Assembly (NCBI GenBank): GCA_947475995.1
Contig: CANJNI010000001.1
Coordinates: forward strand, 62,001 to 126,000
Source: Beijerinckiaceae bacterium
GTDB lineage: Bacteria; Pseudomonadota; Alphaproteobacteria; Rhizobiales; Beijerinckiaceae
Reading direction: 5' to 3'
Length of the DNA: 64,000 nucleotides
A program made the translations under genes and the position numbers. Of the stretch, positions 26,939 to 36,233 are shown one piece after another. The notes beneath the pieces were generated by a model. The model was not told where the DNA came from. It made no database searches and was given only the letters and a program-made list of their open reading frames with translations. Every line of letters starts with the position of its first letter. Within the stretch, counting starts at the first letter, position 1.

Positions 26939-27535
26939 CTACATCGGCGGCAGTTTGGCGTAGGCGGCGACGTTCTTCACGAAGGCGTCGCGCCACGCGA
27001 CCAGCTTGGGGCGGCCTTCGCGCCACTTTCCGTCATTGCGCTTGTCCATGTAGTCCATCGCGCAAATGAGGGCGATCTGACCGATATCGACGGGGCCTGA
27101 CGGCGGCGACTTTTCCAGTTCGTCGGCGGCCTTGTCGATCTTCTTCTGCTGATGCGCCATCCAGGTCTGCGACATCTGCTCCGGCGGGTGCCAGCGCGAC
27201 TCGTAGGCGACGCCGCCCGTCGCATCCATCATGCCGTCGGCCAGCGCCTGCAGGGTGAGTGCGCGGAAGCGCGCCTTCGGATCGGCAGGAATGACCTTTC
27301 CGCCGCCCGCCAGCCAGTCGATATATTCGCAGATGACCGGGCTGTCGAAGATCACCGTATCGTCTTCGAGCACCAGCAGCGGCACCTTGTTCAGCGGATT
27401 GAGCTTGCGGATGCGGTCGTCCGCATCCTTCTCCGAATCGATGATGTCCACCTTCCCGTCGAGACCGGTGAGGTAGAAGGACAATTGCGCCTTACGCCCG
27501 TATGGCGAGCCGGGCGAAGTGCGAAGCTTCATCAT
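26939..27535 (-). CDS. Glutathione S-transferase family protein
   Basis: A 198-residue GST. The thioredoxin-fold N-domain has the SPYGRKAQ glutathione site, the cis-proline segment NKVPLLVLEDD and the DSPVICEYID motif; the helical C-domain follows (ALTLQALADGMMDATGG). GGAGG lies seven bases before the ATG at 27535, which I prefer; the frame remains open upstream to 27559. Substrate unknown. Confidence 0.9.
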   Translation of the reverse strand: MMKLRTSPGSPYGRKAQLSFYLTGLDGKVDIIDSEKDADDRIRKLNPLNKVPLLVLEDDTVIFDSPVICEYIDWLAGGGKVIPADPKARFRALTLQALADGMMDATGGVAYESRWHPPEQMSQTWMAHQQKKIDKAADELEKSPPSGPVDIGQIALICAMDYMDKRNDGKWREGRPKLVAWRDAFVKNVAAYAKLPPM

Positions 27536-27609
27536 GCGATTCCTCCGGTGTCTGCGCATCGCGCATTAGCCCGGCCGTTTTGCAGCAAGCTGACGCCTGC
27601 CGCAATCGC

Positions 27610-27822
27610 TCAGCCGACCTTGAGGTCGACCGCCTTCGGCCCCTTCCCCTTCTTGTCCGGTTCGATGTCGAAAGTGATCCTCTGCCCCTCGATGAGCGTG
27701 GCCAGCCCGGCGCGCTCGACCGCCGTGACGTGGACGAAGATGTCGCGTCCGCCGTCGTCCGGCTTGATGAACCCATAGCCCTTTTCAGTATTGAAGAATT
27801 TCACAGTACCTTGCTGCGGCAT
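27610..27822 (-). CDS. Cold-shock domain protein (CspA family)
   Basis: A 70-residue single cold-shock domain, full length, with RNP1 KGYGFIKP and RNP2 DIFVHV. It should bind single-stranded RNA and DNA as a chaperone. The 252 bases between it and rlmJ hold its upstream region; I saw no convincing cold-shock leader fold by eye. Confidence 0.95.
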   Translation of the reverse strand: MPQQGTVKFFNTEKGYGFIKPDDGGRDIFVHVTAVERAGLATLIEGQRITFDIEPDKKGKGPKAVDLKVG

Positions 27823-28074
27823 GCGCGCGTCCTTTCACGGTCATCCCGGCATTTGCGCCTCGATGGCATCTCGGGCTTTCCGCGTTTCGCCGGATCAGCC
27901 CCTCATCGATCCGGCGCTTCTGGTCCGCACCGCGGCCAGGCACATCATTGTATGCGGTCACAGGCGCGACGTGGTCGGCTGATTGACCAGCCTTTATGGC
28001 CACGCCTACGCTACTGTCTAGCTAAAAAGTGAGACAAGTCATATCGTTTGGCAAGCTATACATTGGCCAAAGCG

Positions 28075-28920
28075 TTACTCGCCGGCCAGTTCCTCGACCT
28101 TCCAGCCGCCCTGCCCGACCGCCAGAAGGCGAGCCAGTTCCGGCAGCAGCAAGCGCGCTTCCGCCTCGATACCATGAGTCGGGTTGACGATGAGCATTCC
28201 GCAGCCGCTCATCGGCCCTGCCGGATCATAGGCGCTGACCTCGAATTCGACCCTCAGCACGCGCCGAACTCCCGCTTTCACGACGGAATCGCAGAACCAG
28301 CCGGCGCCCGCAGGGTCCTTCAATGGATACCAGAGCGCATAGACTCCGGTGTTCCATTTGCGGTGCGCCTTCAGCAAGGCATTGAGCATGTGCGAGAATT
28401 CATCGCGTTGCTCGAACGGCGGATCGATCAGTACGAGCCCCCTGCGCTCGGGCGGCGGCACGAAGGCGTTAAGGGCCGCATAGCCGTCGCGGGCCTCGAT
28501 CGTGACGCGCCGGTCTCGGCCGACCTCGACTTCAAGCTTGCGGACATCCTGCGGGTGCAGCTCACACAACATGAGCCGATCGCCCCGCCGCAGCAGCCGC
28601 TTGGCCAGCAGCGGCGAGCCCGGATAGCGGCGCGGACCCTCGTCCGGGAAACTTTCCCGAACGATATCCAAAAATGGCTGAAGCAGTCCGGCGACCTGCG
28701 GGGACGGCGAAGCCGCCAGCACGCGACCGATTCCGGCCCGCCATTCGCCGGTGCGTTCGGCTTCCGGCCCCGAGAGATCGTAAGCCCCGACGCCAGCATG
28801 AGTGTCGACGTACCGAAGCGGCGAGTCCTTGCGGGTCAGATAGACCAGCAGCCGGGTCAGCAGCGCGTGCTTGAAGACATCGGCGAAATTGCCGGCGTGA
28901 AAGGCGTGGCGATAGTTCAT
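28075..28920 (-). CDS. rlmJ: 23S rRNA (adenine2030-N6)-methyltransferase RlmJ
   Basis: A 281-residue protein with the RlmJ hallmark N-terminus (MNYRHAFHAGNFADVFKH), the SAM-binding YVDTHAGVGAYDL, and the catalytic N6-adenine methyltransferase motif DPPFE with Asp166. It methylates A2030 of free 23S rRNA. It is separated by 25 bases from the RNase T2 gene upstream in the same direction, so co-transcription is possible. Confidence 0.95.
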   Translation of the reverse strand: MNYRHAFHAGNFADVFKHALLTRLLVYLTRKDSPLRYVDTHAGVGAYDLSGPEAERTGEWRAGIGRVLAASPSPQVAGLLQPFLDIVRESFPDEGPRRYPGSPLLAKRLLRRGDRLMLCELHPQDVRKLEVEVGRDRRVTIEARDGYAALNAFVPPPERRGLVLIDPPFEQRDEFSHMLNALLKAHRKWNTGVYALWYPLKDPAGAGWFCDSVVKAGVRRVLRVEFEVSAYDPAGPMSGCGMLIVNPTHGIEAEARLLLPELARLLAVGQGGWKVEELAGE

Positions 28921-28945
28921 CTCACTGAGTCCGGCGCGCGCGCTT

Positions 28946-29689
28946 TCAACGGACGGGCGGGACGGACATATTCTGCGTCCGGCAGCCCGAGCGCACCACC
29001 TCGGGGCAAGTGCGGAAGTCGCGCAGATCCTTGGTCATGCAGATGCGGACTTCCTGCAGGACGCCGCGCTGGCACTGAACGGCCATCATGCCGGGCCGCA
29101 AGCGTGCATTCGCGTCCATGAAGGCGCGCTGGATCTCGTTCGGCGACATGGAGAGCTGGGTTTTCGGCGCCTTCAGTTCTTCGGGAATCTTGACCGAATC
29201 CCTGGCGAATTTGGCGTCGAGGAAATAGTCCTGCGGAGCCTTGCCGCTGCATGTGCCGTGCTTGCGCCATTCGTAGCGGGCCAGTCCCTCGTCCGGCCAG
29301 ACGCCCCGCGCGGCCTGCATGGCGACGGCCGAAGGCTGACGGCTGTCGCAATCGGCCGGAAATCCGCGCTCGAACTGCGGCCAGAGTCCGTGCAGGACAA
29401 ATCCGTTATTGACGCCGCGGTCGCATTGCGGCGTGCGGCGGTCCGTCGACAGACAAAAGGATGGCGACCAGGAGAGGGCCAGCACGTAGAAGTCGAAACG
29501 GCCCGGCGCGATGGACGGACCGACCGGACGCGCCGGACTGGTCTGCTGCGCGGGCGCTGCGGTCGGCTTTGTCTCGCGATCGCCGCAACGATCCAGAATG
29601 CAATTATCGGGGCGGCTCGGCGTCTGCGCCTGCGCGCCGAAGGAGAGTCCGGCAATGGCGGCGAGCGTCAGAAGTCCGGCGCGTATCAC
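28946..29689 (-). CDS. Ribonuclease T2 family protein, secreted
   Basis: A 247-residue exported ribonuclease. It has a signal peptide (about residues 1-22), a proline-rich spacer (about 35-62) and both conserved active-site segments: FVLHGLWPQ with His100 and YEWRKHGTC with Glu140, Lys143 and His144. Several cysteines suggest periplasmic disulfides. It begins with GTG, overlapping the stop of the upstream small exported protein by 4 bases. It may scavenge RNA in the periplasm like RNase I of enterobacteria. Confidence 0.92.
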   Translation of the reverse strand: MIRAGLLTLAAIAGLSFGAQAQTPSRPDNCILDRCGDRETKPTAAPAQQTSPARPVGPSIAPGRFDFYVLALSWSPSFCLSTDRRTPQCDRGVNNGFVLHGLWPQFERGFPADCDSRQPSAVAMQAARGVWPDEGLARYEWRKHGTCSGKAPQDYFLDAKFARDSVKIPEELKAPKTQLSMSPNEIQRAFMDANARLRPGMMAVQCQRGVLQEVRICMTKDLRDFRTCPEVVRSGCRTQNMSVPPVR

Positions 29690-30126
29690 GGACGGGCGGT
29701 CTTGCAGGCCGGGGCCTGGGCATAATTGCGATCAAGGCCGATCACGCACCATTCGATGCCCCAGTCATGTCCCGCAAAGCCGATGCCTTCGCCAATCCAG
29801 TAAGTGACCTGCCGGGCCTTGCCGTCGTTGAAGATCGCCCGGGCCTGGCAATAGCGGCGGGGAATGTAGTCGAGCCCGGTGGTGCGTTCGCCGGTTTCGC
29901 GGACGCGGTCGTATGTGACGATTTCGAGGCCGGACTTCCAGTAGTCCGCCTCGCGGCGGGCAAAGCGCGACCGGATATTGTCCAGCGCGGCCGGATCGGC
30001 GCACAGGGGAACCTCCGCCGAATAGCCCCAGTAGCGTTGCTCGGCGGGCGTCAGCGGACGGGCATTGGCGCTGGAAGCGGCGACAATTCCAGCGAAGAGG
30101 CCTGCGGCCATGGCGACTGAACGCAT
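29686..30126 (-). CDS. Small exported hypothetical protein
   Basis: A 146-residue protein with a signal peptide (MRSVAMAAGLFAGIVAASSA, cleavage after NA). The mature part has no family I recognise; it has cysteines (CADPAAL, YCQAR, EWCVIG, ACKTA) that could form two disulfides. It is translationally coupled to RNase T2 (GTGA overlap), which suggests a related periplasmic role, perhaps an inhibitor or helper, but this is only position-based. The frame is open upstream to 30306, but the ATG at 30126 gives the signal peptide. Confidence 0.75.
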   Translation of the reverse strand: MRSVAMAAGLFAGIVAASSANARPLTPAEQRYWGYSAEVPLCADPAALDNIRSRFARREADYWKSGLEIVTYDRVRETGERTTGLDYIPRRYCQARAIFNDGKARQVTYWIGEGIGFAGHDWGIEWCVIGLDRNYAQAPACKTARP

Positions 30127-30221
30127 GATGGAGAATCCCTGATTCCGGCTTTGTACGACGATGCGTCGCCCCCCGATAACGGTCAAGGCCGCCCGCAGGT
30201 TCTCCACCGCCCAAAGGGCCG

Positions 30222-31742
30222 TCAGACCTTCCTGAGCCAGCCCTTCGTGTCCACGACTTCGACAGGGCCGGAACGATTGAGCGTGTGGAACGCCTTGCCG
30301 CCCCACCCGGCCGGAGGCTCGAAGCGGTGCATGATCGTCTGGGCGTAGCGTTCGGTGTCCAGCAGGTCCACGCGGCAGATGGCGAGCTTCGCCCCATACC
30401 CGTCGCGGCAGTCCTGCGCCGGCCGGTACAGAACGCCGCCGTTTTCAAAAAAGGCCCCGGCCGGACGTGCGCTGCCCGCGTCAATCAGGACCGGATTGGC
30501 CGGATGCGCGCGCCACGGACCTTCGAGCTTCTCGGCGAAGAATATCCCGAGCGCATCCCATGTGGAGCGGCGGCCATCGGTGATGGTGCCGAACAGCCAG
30601 AACAGGCCGTCGCGCTCAAGCAGCGTTGCGTCGCCGAACTTCACGCCCTCGATCAGAATACGTTCGAGCTTCCAAACATCCGGAAAAGGATCGGCGCGAT
30701 AGAGCTCCACCGTCCCGTTGGCGGACGTTTCGGGAATCATGAAGATTGCGCCGTCGCGCTCGAACACGAACGGATAGGAGAGATGACAGGGCCGCTCCAG
30801 CACGACACACGGCGTAGACGCCCGCCCCTGCGGGTCGATGGTGAAATGGGAAATGACCCCCTTGCGAGTCTCGTAAGGAAATTCCTCGCACAGAACATGT
30901 GCGACGCCATCGCGCCACAACACGAACGGATCGGCGAAGAATCGCTTCCGGTCATCGTCCAGAAAGTTGTAAGGGCCGACCGGCAAGGAGAGCGTTTCGG
31001 CGACGCCGTCGCCCGAAACCATTCGCCAACCCAGCCGCCAGTGCTCGTCCACCGCCAGTGGACGAAGGACGCGACGACCCATGCGGTCGGCGAAGCTGCC
31101 GGCCGCAAAGGCAAGCGCCGAAGCCATTCCGGGCTGCGGCGCAGTCGCGGACTCCGCAACGGCTTCACCGCTCGCAAGCCCGGCTGCGAAGTCTCGGATG
31201 CAATTGAAGAGCAGATCGCTTACGCGCTCGCACACACGGTCGAAGCTGCGGGAAAAGATATGCGGCTCCTCGAGTCCCGGCGTCGCCTGACCGATGCGCC
31301 TGCGCATACCATCGCGCGTCAGCAGATCGACGGTCAGCACGGGCGGTCTGCCCCGCAACAACGAAGCAAAGGCAGCGGCCTCTCCGGCCGCGCCGTCGCA
31401 GGCCAGCGTCATCCGATTTTCGGCCGGAACCGCCCCGCATCCTGACGGGTCAATCACCAGATCGGGGTCGCCTTGCAGCTTGGGAAAGGCCGCCAGCGCC
31501 TGCGCATCAGCGATTGACGAGGCCCTGCCTGGTCCGAGCCGATACAGACGCTGCTCGATCCCTTGCAGCAGCGCGACGGGCTTTGAAATCACGGGCGGCG
31601 CGAAGGCGATGCCGACATCATGCCCTGCGGCCCGCAGCCGTTCGGCAAGTTCGACCTGCCACATCAGCGGCGAATCGCGGTCGGCCAGCAAGGCGATGCG
31701 CAGGGAGCGAAAAGTCCTTGGCTGAAAATTCACCCTGTCCAA
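30222..31742 (-). CDS. GINT1-like beta-propeller protein of the EPS locus
   Basis: A 506-residue protein. The N-terminal part (about residues 14-200, LRIALLADRDSPLMWQVELAERL) resembles a formyltransferase-like Rossmann domain. The C-terminal part (about 245-506) has repeated propeller blades (FFADPFVLWRDGVAHVLCEE, HLSYPFVFERDGAIFMIPETS) like the N-terminal domain of plant glucosamine inositolphosphorylceramide transferase (GINT1) and GH43-like propellers. In bacteria such proteins occur in polysaccharide clusters; it may modify or transfer a sugar. It starts at TTG 31742 or GTG 31733, divergent from the glycosyltransferase pair. Confidence 0.75.
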   Translation of the reverse strand: MDRVNFQPRTFRSLRIALLADRDSPLMWQVELAERLRAAGHDVGIAFAPPVISKPVALLQGIEQRLYRLGPGRASSIADAQALAAFPKLQGDPDLVIDPSGCGAVPAENRMTLACDGAAGEAAAFASLLRGRPPVLTVDLLTRDGMRRRIGQATPGLEEPHIFSRSFDRVCERVSDLLFNCIRDFAAGLASGEAVAESATAPQPGMASALAFAAGSFADRMGRRVLRPLAVDEHWRLGWRMVSGDGVAETLSLPVGPYNFLDDDRKRFFADPFVLWRDGVAHVLCEEFPYETRKGVISHFTIDPQGRASTPCVVLERPCHLSYPFVFERDGAIFMIPETSANGTVELYRADPFPDVWKLERILIEGVKFGDATLLERDGLFWLFGTITDGRRSTWDALGIFFAEKLEGPWRAHPANPVLIDAGSARPAGAFFENGGVLYRPAQDCRDGYGAKLAICRVDLLDTERYAQTIMHRFEPPAGWGGKAFHTLNRSGPVEVVDTKGWLRKV

Positions 31743-31809
31743 GCGATCACCACGCGGCTCACGACGTTTGCGGTATCATGCGCGAGATTGGAAACCGTTT
31801 GCTTAACAG

Positions 31810-32946
31810 ATGCTGAAACCACGCCGTAAGATTCTCGTCTATACGCACGCCCTGACAGGCGGCGGCGCGGAGCGCGTGTGCGCCGTTCTGGCGAGCGGAT
31901 TTGCCGAACGCGGCAACGAGGTCATTCTGGCGGTGGATTTTGCCGCGACCGAAAACATGCATCTGATCGATCCGGCCGTGCGGGTCGTGGTGCTGGGCGC
32001 GAGTCACTTTCTGGCGGTTCTGCGGCTGGCCCTCCTGCTTTTTCGGGAAAAGCCCGATGCAGCCCTGTCCGGCCTCAGCATTTCCAATCTGAAGCTGTTC
32101 CTTGCATCGGCGCTGAGCGGCAGGCTTCCGCGCATGGCGGCGAGCTATCACGGCTATTCGCTCAGCGAGCCCCAATTCCTCAGCCGCGTCAGCTATGCGC
32201 TGACGCCGTTCATCACCCGGCTCGCAGGAGCGACAGTTGCTGTGTCGGAAGGACTGCGGTCTTCCATCGTCAGCCGTTGGGGCGCTTCGGCTGCGAGAAC
32301 GCAGGTGATCTACAATCCCGTCGTGACAGGCCGGTCGCACGCAGCCGGGACTGAGGCCGAACTTCTAGGGCGCGCACCCGTCGTGCTCGCCGCAGGGCGT
32401 CTGGTGAGCTACAAGAATTTCCCGTTGCTGGTTCGGGCCTTCGGACAGGTCGGCGTTCCGGATGCGCGCCTGACCATTCTGGGTCAGGGACCGGAGCGCA
32501 GCAGGATTCAGGACGAAATCGACAGGCTCGGACTGGGCGGTCGCGTCGAACTTGCCGGATATACGGACTAACCCTGGCGTCACTACGAAAAGGCGCGCTG
32601 CTTCGCACTTTCCTCGGACAGCGAATCCTTCGGGCTGGTCGTCGTCGAGGCGCTGGCGGCCGGATTGCCGGTCGTATCGACGCAATGCGACGGACCCTCG
32701 GAGATCCTCAACGACTCCCGGTGCGGCCTTCTGGTCCCGACAGGCGATGAAAAGGCCATGGCCGCAGCGATTACCCGGACTCTTCTGGCTCCGGGCGATC
32801 CGGCCACGAGAGTGAAACGTGCTGCGGATTTTTCGATCGACCGCGGCGTCGAACAATATCTCGCGCTCTTCGAACGCATGATTGCGCGCAGCGGACCGAA
32901 GCCCGCGCCGTCGTCAAAGCAATCCGAGACGGGAGCCTCTGCATGA
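31810..32946 (+). pseudogene. Glycosyltransferase family 4 gene interrupted by an in-frame TAA
   Basis: The frame begins MLKPRRKILVYTHALTGGG and is clearly homologous along its whole length to the next gene. Codon 254 (32569-32571) is TAA where the neighbour reads Glu (GYAPEPWNYY against GYTD-stop-PWRHY), which one G-to-T change in GAA would explain. The same frame stays open and well conserved to TGA 32944-32946, including the GT-B E-x7-E motif (ESFGLVVVE). The intact length would be 378 residues against 376 for the paralog. The truncated 253-residue product lacks the donor-binding motif and should be inactive. It could be a recent mutation or a sequence error. Confidence 0.85.
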
Positions 32947-34073
32947 GCGAACCCGCCCGCCGCAAGCTCCTTTTCTACACACATGCGCTCGCCGGCGGCG
33001 GAGCGGAGCGGGTCTGGAGTCTCCTGGCGAGCGGCTTTGCTCGGCGCGGCCATGACGTGATCATGGCGGTCGATTACGAGGCGAAGGACAACCTGGCCTT
33101 TATCGACCGGAATGTCCGGATCGAAGTGCTGGGCGGACCTCATGCGCTCAATGTGACGCGGCTGGCGAAACTCATTCGCAGCGAAAAGCCTGACGTCACC
33201 TTGTCGGCGCTTTGCGTTTCAAATCTCAAACATGCGGCTGCCGCTGCACTGGCCGGCCGGCAAAAACGCGCGATCCTCTCCTACCACGGCTTTTTCGAAA
33301 GCGAGCCGCAGGCGCTGAGCCGCACGTCCTATCTGCTTACTCCGCTGCTCAGCCGCTTTACCGGCGGGACCGTGGCAGTGTCGGATTCGCTCGCGCAGGA
33401 TTTGGCGACACGCTTTCTGTCCCAACGAAAACGTACGCGCCGCATCTACAATCCCGCGATCTGGGGCGATGCAAACGCCCATCTCACGGAAGCTGACCTC
33501 AAGGCGCGTCCGCCGGTCGTGGTCGCTTGCGGCCGGCTTTCGGAAGACAAGGATTTCATTTCGCTGATCCGCGCCTTTGCGAAGGTCGAGCCGCATGATG
33601 CGCGTCTCGTGATCGTCGGCGAAGGTGCGGCCCGCGCTGCGCTTCAGGCGGAAATCGACAGACTGGGGCTCGCAGGGCGCATCGTTCTCGTCGGCTATGC
33701 GCCGGAGCCCTGGAACTATTATGCGCAGGCGTCCTGTCTTGCCGTGTCGTCGAAACTCGAATCCTTCGGCATGGTGGTGGTCGAAGCGCTCGGCCATGGA
33801 CTGCCGGTCGTCTCGACGGACTGCAAGGGTCCGCGCGAAATTCTGGCGGACGGGCGGTTTGGACGCCTCGTTCCGGTCGGGGATACGGCCAAAATGGCGG
33901 GCGCGATCAGCGCCGCGCTGGCTGATCCGGGCGATCCGGCGCCGCGCATGGCGAGAGCGCAGGATTTCAGCCTGAACCGCGCGCTCGACGCCTATGGGGC
34001 GATGATCGATGAGGTCGCCGCCGTTCCGAGCCGCAGGGCGAGCGTTTCGAAACTGCTCGCCCCTATCGGCTGA
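32943..34073 (+). CDS. Glycosyltransferase family 4
   Basis: A 376-residue GT-B retaining glycosyltransferase: the acceptor-side glycine loop is THALAGGGAERV near the N-terminus, the donor domain has VVVACGRLSEDKDF, and the E-x7-E motif is ESFGMVVVE. It is a tandem paralog of the preceding interrupted gene and overlaps its final stop by 4 bases (ATGA), so its translation was presumably coupled to it. The early stop upstream could therefore lower its expression. It probably adds a sugar to the EPS repeat unit. Confidence 0.92.
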   Translation: MSEPARRKLLFYTHALAGGGAERVWSLLASGFARRGHDVIMAVDYEAKDNLAFIDRNVRIEVLGGPHALNVTRLAKLIRSEKPDVTLSALCVSNLKHAAAAALAGRQKRAILSYHGFFESEPQALSRTSYLLTPLLSRFTGGTVAVSDSLAQDLATRFLSQRKRTRRIYNPAIWGDANAHLTEADLKARPPVVVACGRLSEDKDFISLIRAFAKVEPHDARLVIVGEGAARAALQAEIDRLGLAGRIVLVGYAPEPWNYYAQASCLAVSSKLESFGMVVVEALGHGLPVVSTDCKGPREILADGRFGRLVPVGDTAKMAGAISAALADPGDPAPRMARAQDFSLNRALDAYGAMIDEVAAVPSRRASVSKLLAPIG

Positions 34074-34091
34074 TCTGCCTGAAGGCCTTTC

Positions 34092-35345
34092 TTATGCCGC
34101 CGCCTGCTGCGTTCGCGTCGAGGCGACCGCCGGAGGACGCCTGCCGCGCTGCAGGAACCTGTGCTGGTCGAACAGGCGCGACATCTGCGTTTCCAGCGAA
34201 TAGGGCTCGACGCGCGCGCGCACTTGCGCAGGGTCAACCTGCCCGGCCTGAATGTCCGACCAAAGCTTCAGGAAAGCCTCGACCAGTTCGGCCTCGCATT
34301 GATCGTCCGGATCGGTGCGCTCGACGAGCGCGCCGCTGACCCCTTTCACGATGAGATCGTCATACTGCGGCAGACGAATCGCGCAGAAGGGCCGGCCGAC
34401 CGACAGCGTCTCCAGCAGGTAGCACGGCATGCCTTCAAAGAAAGACGTCAGCACGCCCGCATGACATGCGCCCGCGATGCTCGCCACGCCTTCGGCGGTC
34501 TGGAAGCCGTGGCGGTGCGTGAAGGCCTCGATGGCCGCAAACTCCCCATAGCGCGCCGGATCGGTCGCGCCGACGTAATGGAATTCGAACTTGCCGCCGA
34601 GACGCTCATGCAGCCTGCGGAAGACCCGGAACATCAGCGGCGGGTCCTTGAACTCGTCGAGACGCCCGGCGAACATGATGCGGAAAACGCCGTCGCGCGT
34701 ATCGAACGGCTTCAGCGCAAAGCGCTGCATGTCGACCGAGACCGTCATGACCTCGCACTTGCGCACGACATCGGGCATGAGCGTTTCAAGACGCTTCACG
34801 ATGTTGGCGTTGACGCAGAAAATCTTGCTCGCCAGATGAAGCGCGATCCATTCGTTGGTGCGGTGAATGAACCACAGCTTCTTGATGAGGCTGTCCATCT
34901 TCTGCTCTTTCGAGCCTTCGCCATGAACCATCTGGACGGTTTTAAGTCCGAGCAGTTTCGGCAGGATGGCGAATTCGAACCTCTGCAGGTCGGCGGTCGC
35001 AGGGCCCTCGCCCAGCGCCTTCCTGATGCGGCGCAGGTAGCGCAGTGCGCCGGCGGCGAAGCGGAACGTCGTCGATTCCAGAATCCGGCGGCCCGCCAGA
35101 TTGATGCGGTCGGACGCAATATGGGCCACGGGGAGAAAATCGACGGTGCGGTCACCCATCTCGACGCGCGTGACCTCGCCGAGCCTGCAATCGCCATATT
35201 CATCGACGCCGACGAAAAGCACCGAGAAATCCGCCGGATGCCGCGCCAGAATATGGCGCACATGGGTTTCGATGCCGCCGAGCTTCGACCCGCGCGGGTC
35301 CATCGGGTGCATCAGGCAAATGCGATAGGTGTCAGCAGCAGACAT
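34092..35345 (-). CDS. Glycosyltransferase, GT4-like
   Basis: A 417-residue GT-B glycosyltransferase with an N-terminal SKLGGIETHV loop, the donor-domain opening RIMFAGRLDEFKDP and an E-x7-E motif (FEGMPCYLLE). The start at ATG 35345 has GAGGAG eight bases upstream; the frame extends to 35444 without support. It follows the WecG-like gene by only four bases and is the last gene of the minus-strand EPS operon, convergent with the paired glycosyltransferases. Confidence 0.9.
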   Translation of the reverse strand: MSAADTYRICLMHPMDPRGSKLGGIETHVRHILARHPADFSVLFVGVDEYGDCRLGEVTRVEMGDRTVDFLPVAHIASDRINLAGRRILESTTFRFAAGALRYLRRIRKALGEGPATADLQRFEFAILPKLLGLKTVQMVHGEGSKEQKMDSLIKKLWFIHRTNEWIALHLASKIFCVNANIVKRLETLMPDVVRKCEVMTVSVDMQRFALKPFDTRDGVFRIMFAGRLDEFKDPPLMFRVFRRLHERLGGKFEFHYVGATDPARYGEFAAIEAFTHRHGFQTAEGVASIAGACHAGVLTSFFEGMPCYLLETLSVGRPFCAIRLPQYDDLIVKGVSGALVERTDPDDQCEAELVEAFLKLWSDIQAGQVDPAQVRARVEPYSLETQMSRLFDQHRFLQRGRRPPAVASTRTQQAAA

Positions 35346-35349
35346 CAAT

Positions 35350-36147
35350 TCAGCTCCTCGGCCCGATGGATGCGGCGTGCGGGACGCGCGGACGCAGGAG
35401 GGCGAGATCGGCCAGCAATGCAGCACATTTCGCATAACGAACAAGTAAACGGCGCGGATTTGTCGCGAGCCGCCACGCCCATTCCAGACCGGTCTTCTGC
35501 ATCAGGGCGGGCGCGCGCTTCTGATCGCCGGCGATGAAGTCGAGCGCTGCGCCCACGCACAGAAAGCCGACGCCCGGGCAACGCTGCATCATGCGGTCTG
35601 CAAAAAGCTCCTGCTTCGGCGCGCCGAGCAGCACGAAGCAAAGCTTCGCGCCCGAAAGGCGGATGCGTTCGCCATAGCGGTCAGCGCGCGTCGAGGCAGG
35701 ATCGAAGCCCATCGGGGGAGACACGAGGCCACGAATGTCGAGCGCCGGAAACATCTTGCGCAGTTTCACCGAGGCCTTGGCGAGCGCTTCGTCGCTCGAA
35801 CCAAAGAAATAGACCGGCACGCCATCGCGCTCGGCGGCCGCGCAGAGCGGCAACAGGAGATCCGCGCCGGTGGTGCGCTCCAGCTTCGCGCCCTGCCGGC
35901 GAGCCAGAGCCACAACGGGCGCGCCGTCGGCAGTCACGAAAGTCGCGCGGCGATAGGCGTCACGGAAGCTGGCGTCATCGCGCCGCTTGACCAGATGATC
36001 CAGATTGAGCGTGAAGAGCGTGAAGCCGAAGCCGGTCTTCACACGCTTCATGATCTTGTCCAGCAGTTCGCTCTGGGTTGCGATATTGATCGGCTGGGAG
36101 TCGATGAGCGCAATGGGCAGACTATCGCGGAGTGCGATCGTATCCAT
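35350..36147 (-). CDS. WecG/TagA/CpsF family glycosyltransferase
   Basis: A 265-residue GT26 enzyme. The conserved stretches are TLNLDHLVKRR, FVTADGAPVV, YFFGSSDEALAKA, LLGAPKQELF and VGAALDFIAGDQKRAP, followed by GLEWAWRLATNPRRL. Members transfer ManNAc(A) or glucose to lipid-linked intermediates; the sugar here is not determinable. It lies 86 bases after the flippase in the same direction and four bases before the next glycosyltransferase. Confidence 0.94.
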   Translation of the reverse strand: MDTIALRDSLPIALIDSQPINIATQSELLDKIMKRVKTGFGFTLFTLNLDHLVKRRDDASFRDAYRRATFVTADGAPVVALARRQGAKLERTTGADLLLPLCAAAERDGVPVYFFGSSDEALAKASVKLRKMFPALDIRGLVSPPMGFDPASTRADRYGERIRLSGAKLCFVLLGAPKQELFADRMMQRCPGVGFLCVGAALDFIAGDQKRAPALMQKTGLEWAWRLATNPRRLLVRYAKCAALLADLALLRPRVPHAASIGPRS

Positions 36148-36233
36148 TTTGGGGCACCTCGTGAACGCATAAGGAGTGGCGTTCAGGAAGCTGCAATCGC
36201 CCGGCCAGCGAGGGCCGTGTCAAAATGAAACAG

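Noticed and set aside
32569-32571. Programmed recoding (for example pyrrolysine or selenocysteine) at the internal stop of the glycosyltransferase
   Set aside because: The codon is TAA, not TGA or TAG, and the paralog has an ordinary residue there. No recoding element was seen, so mutation or read error is simpler.
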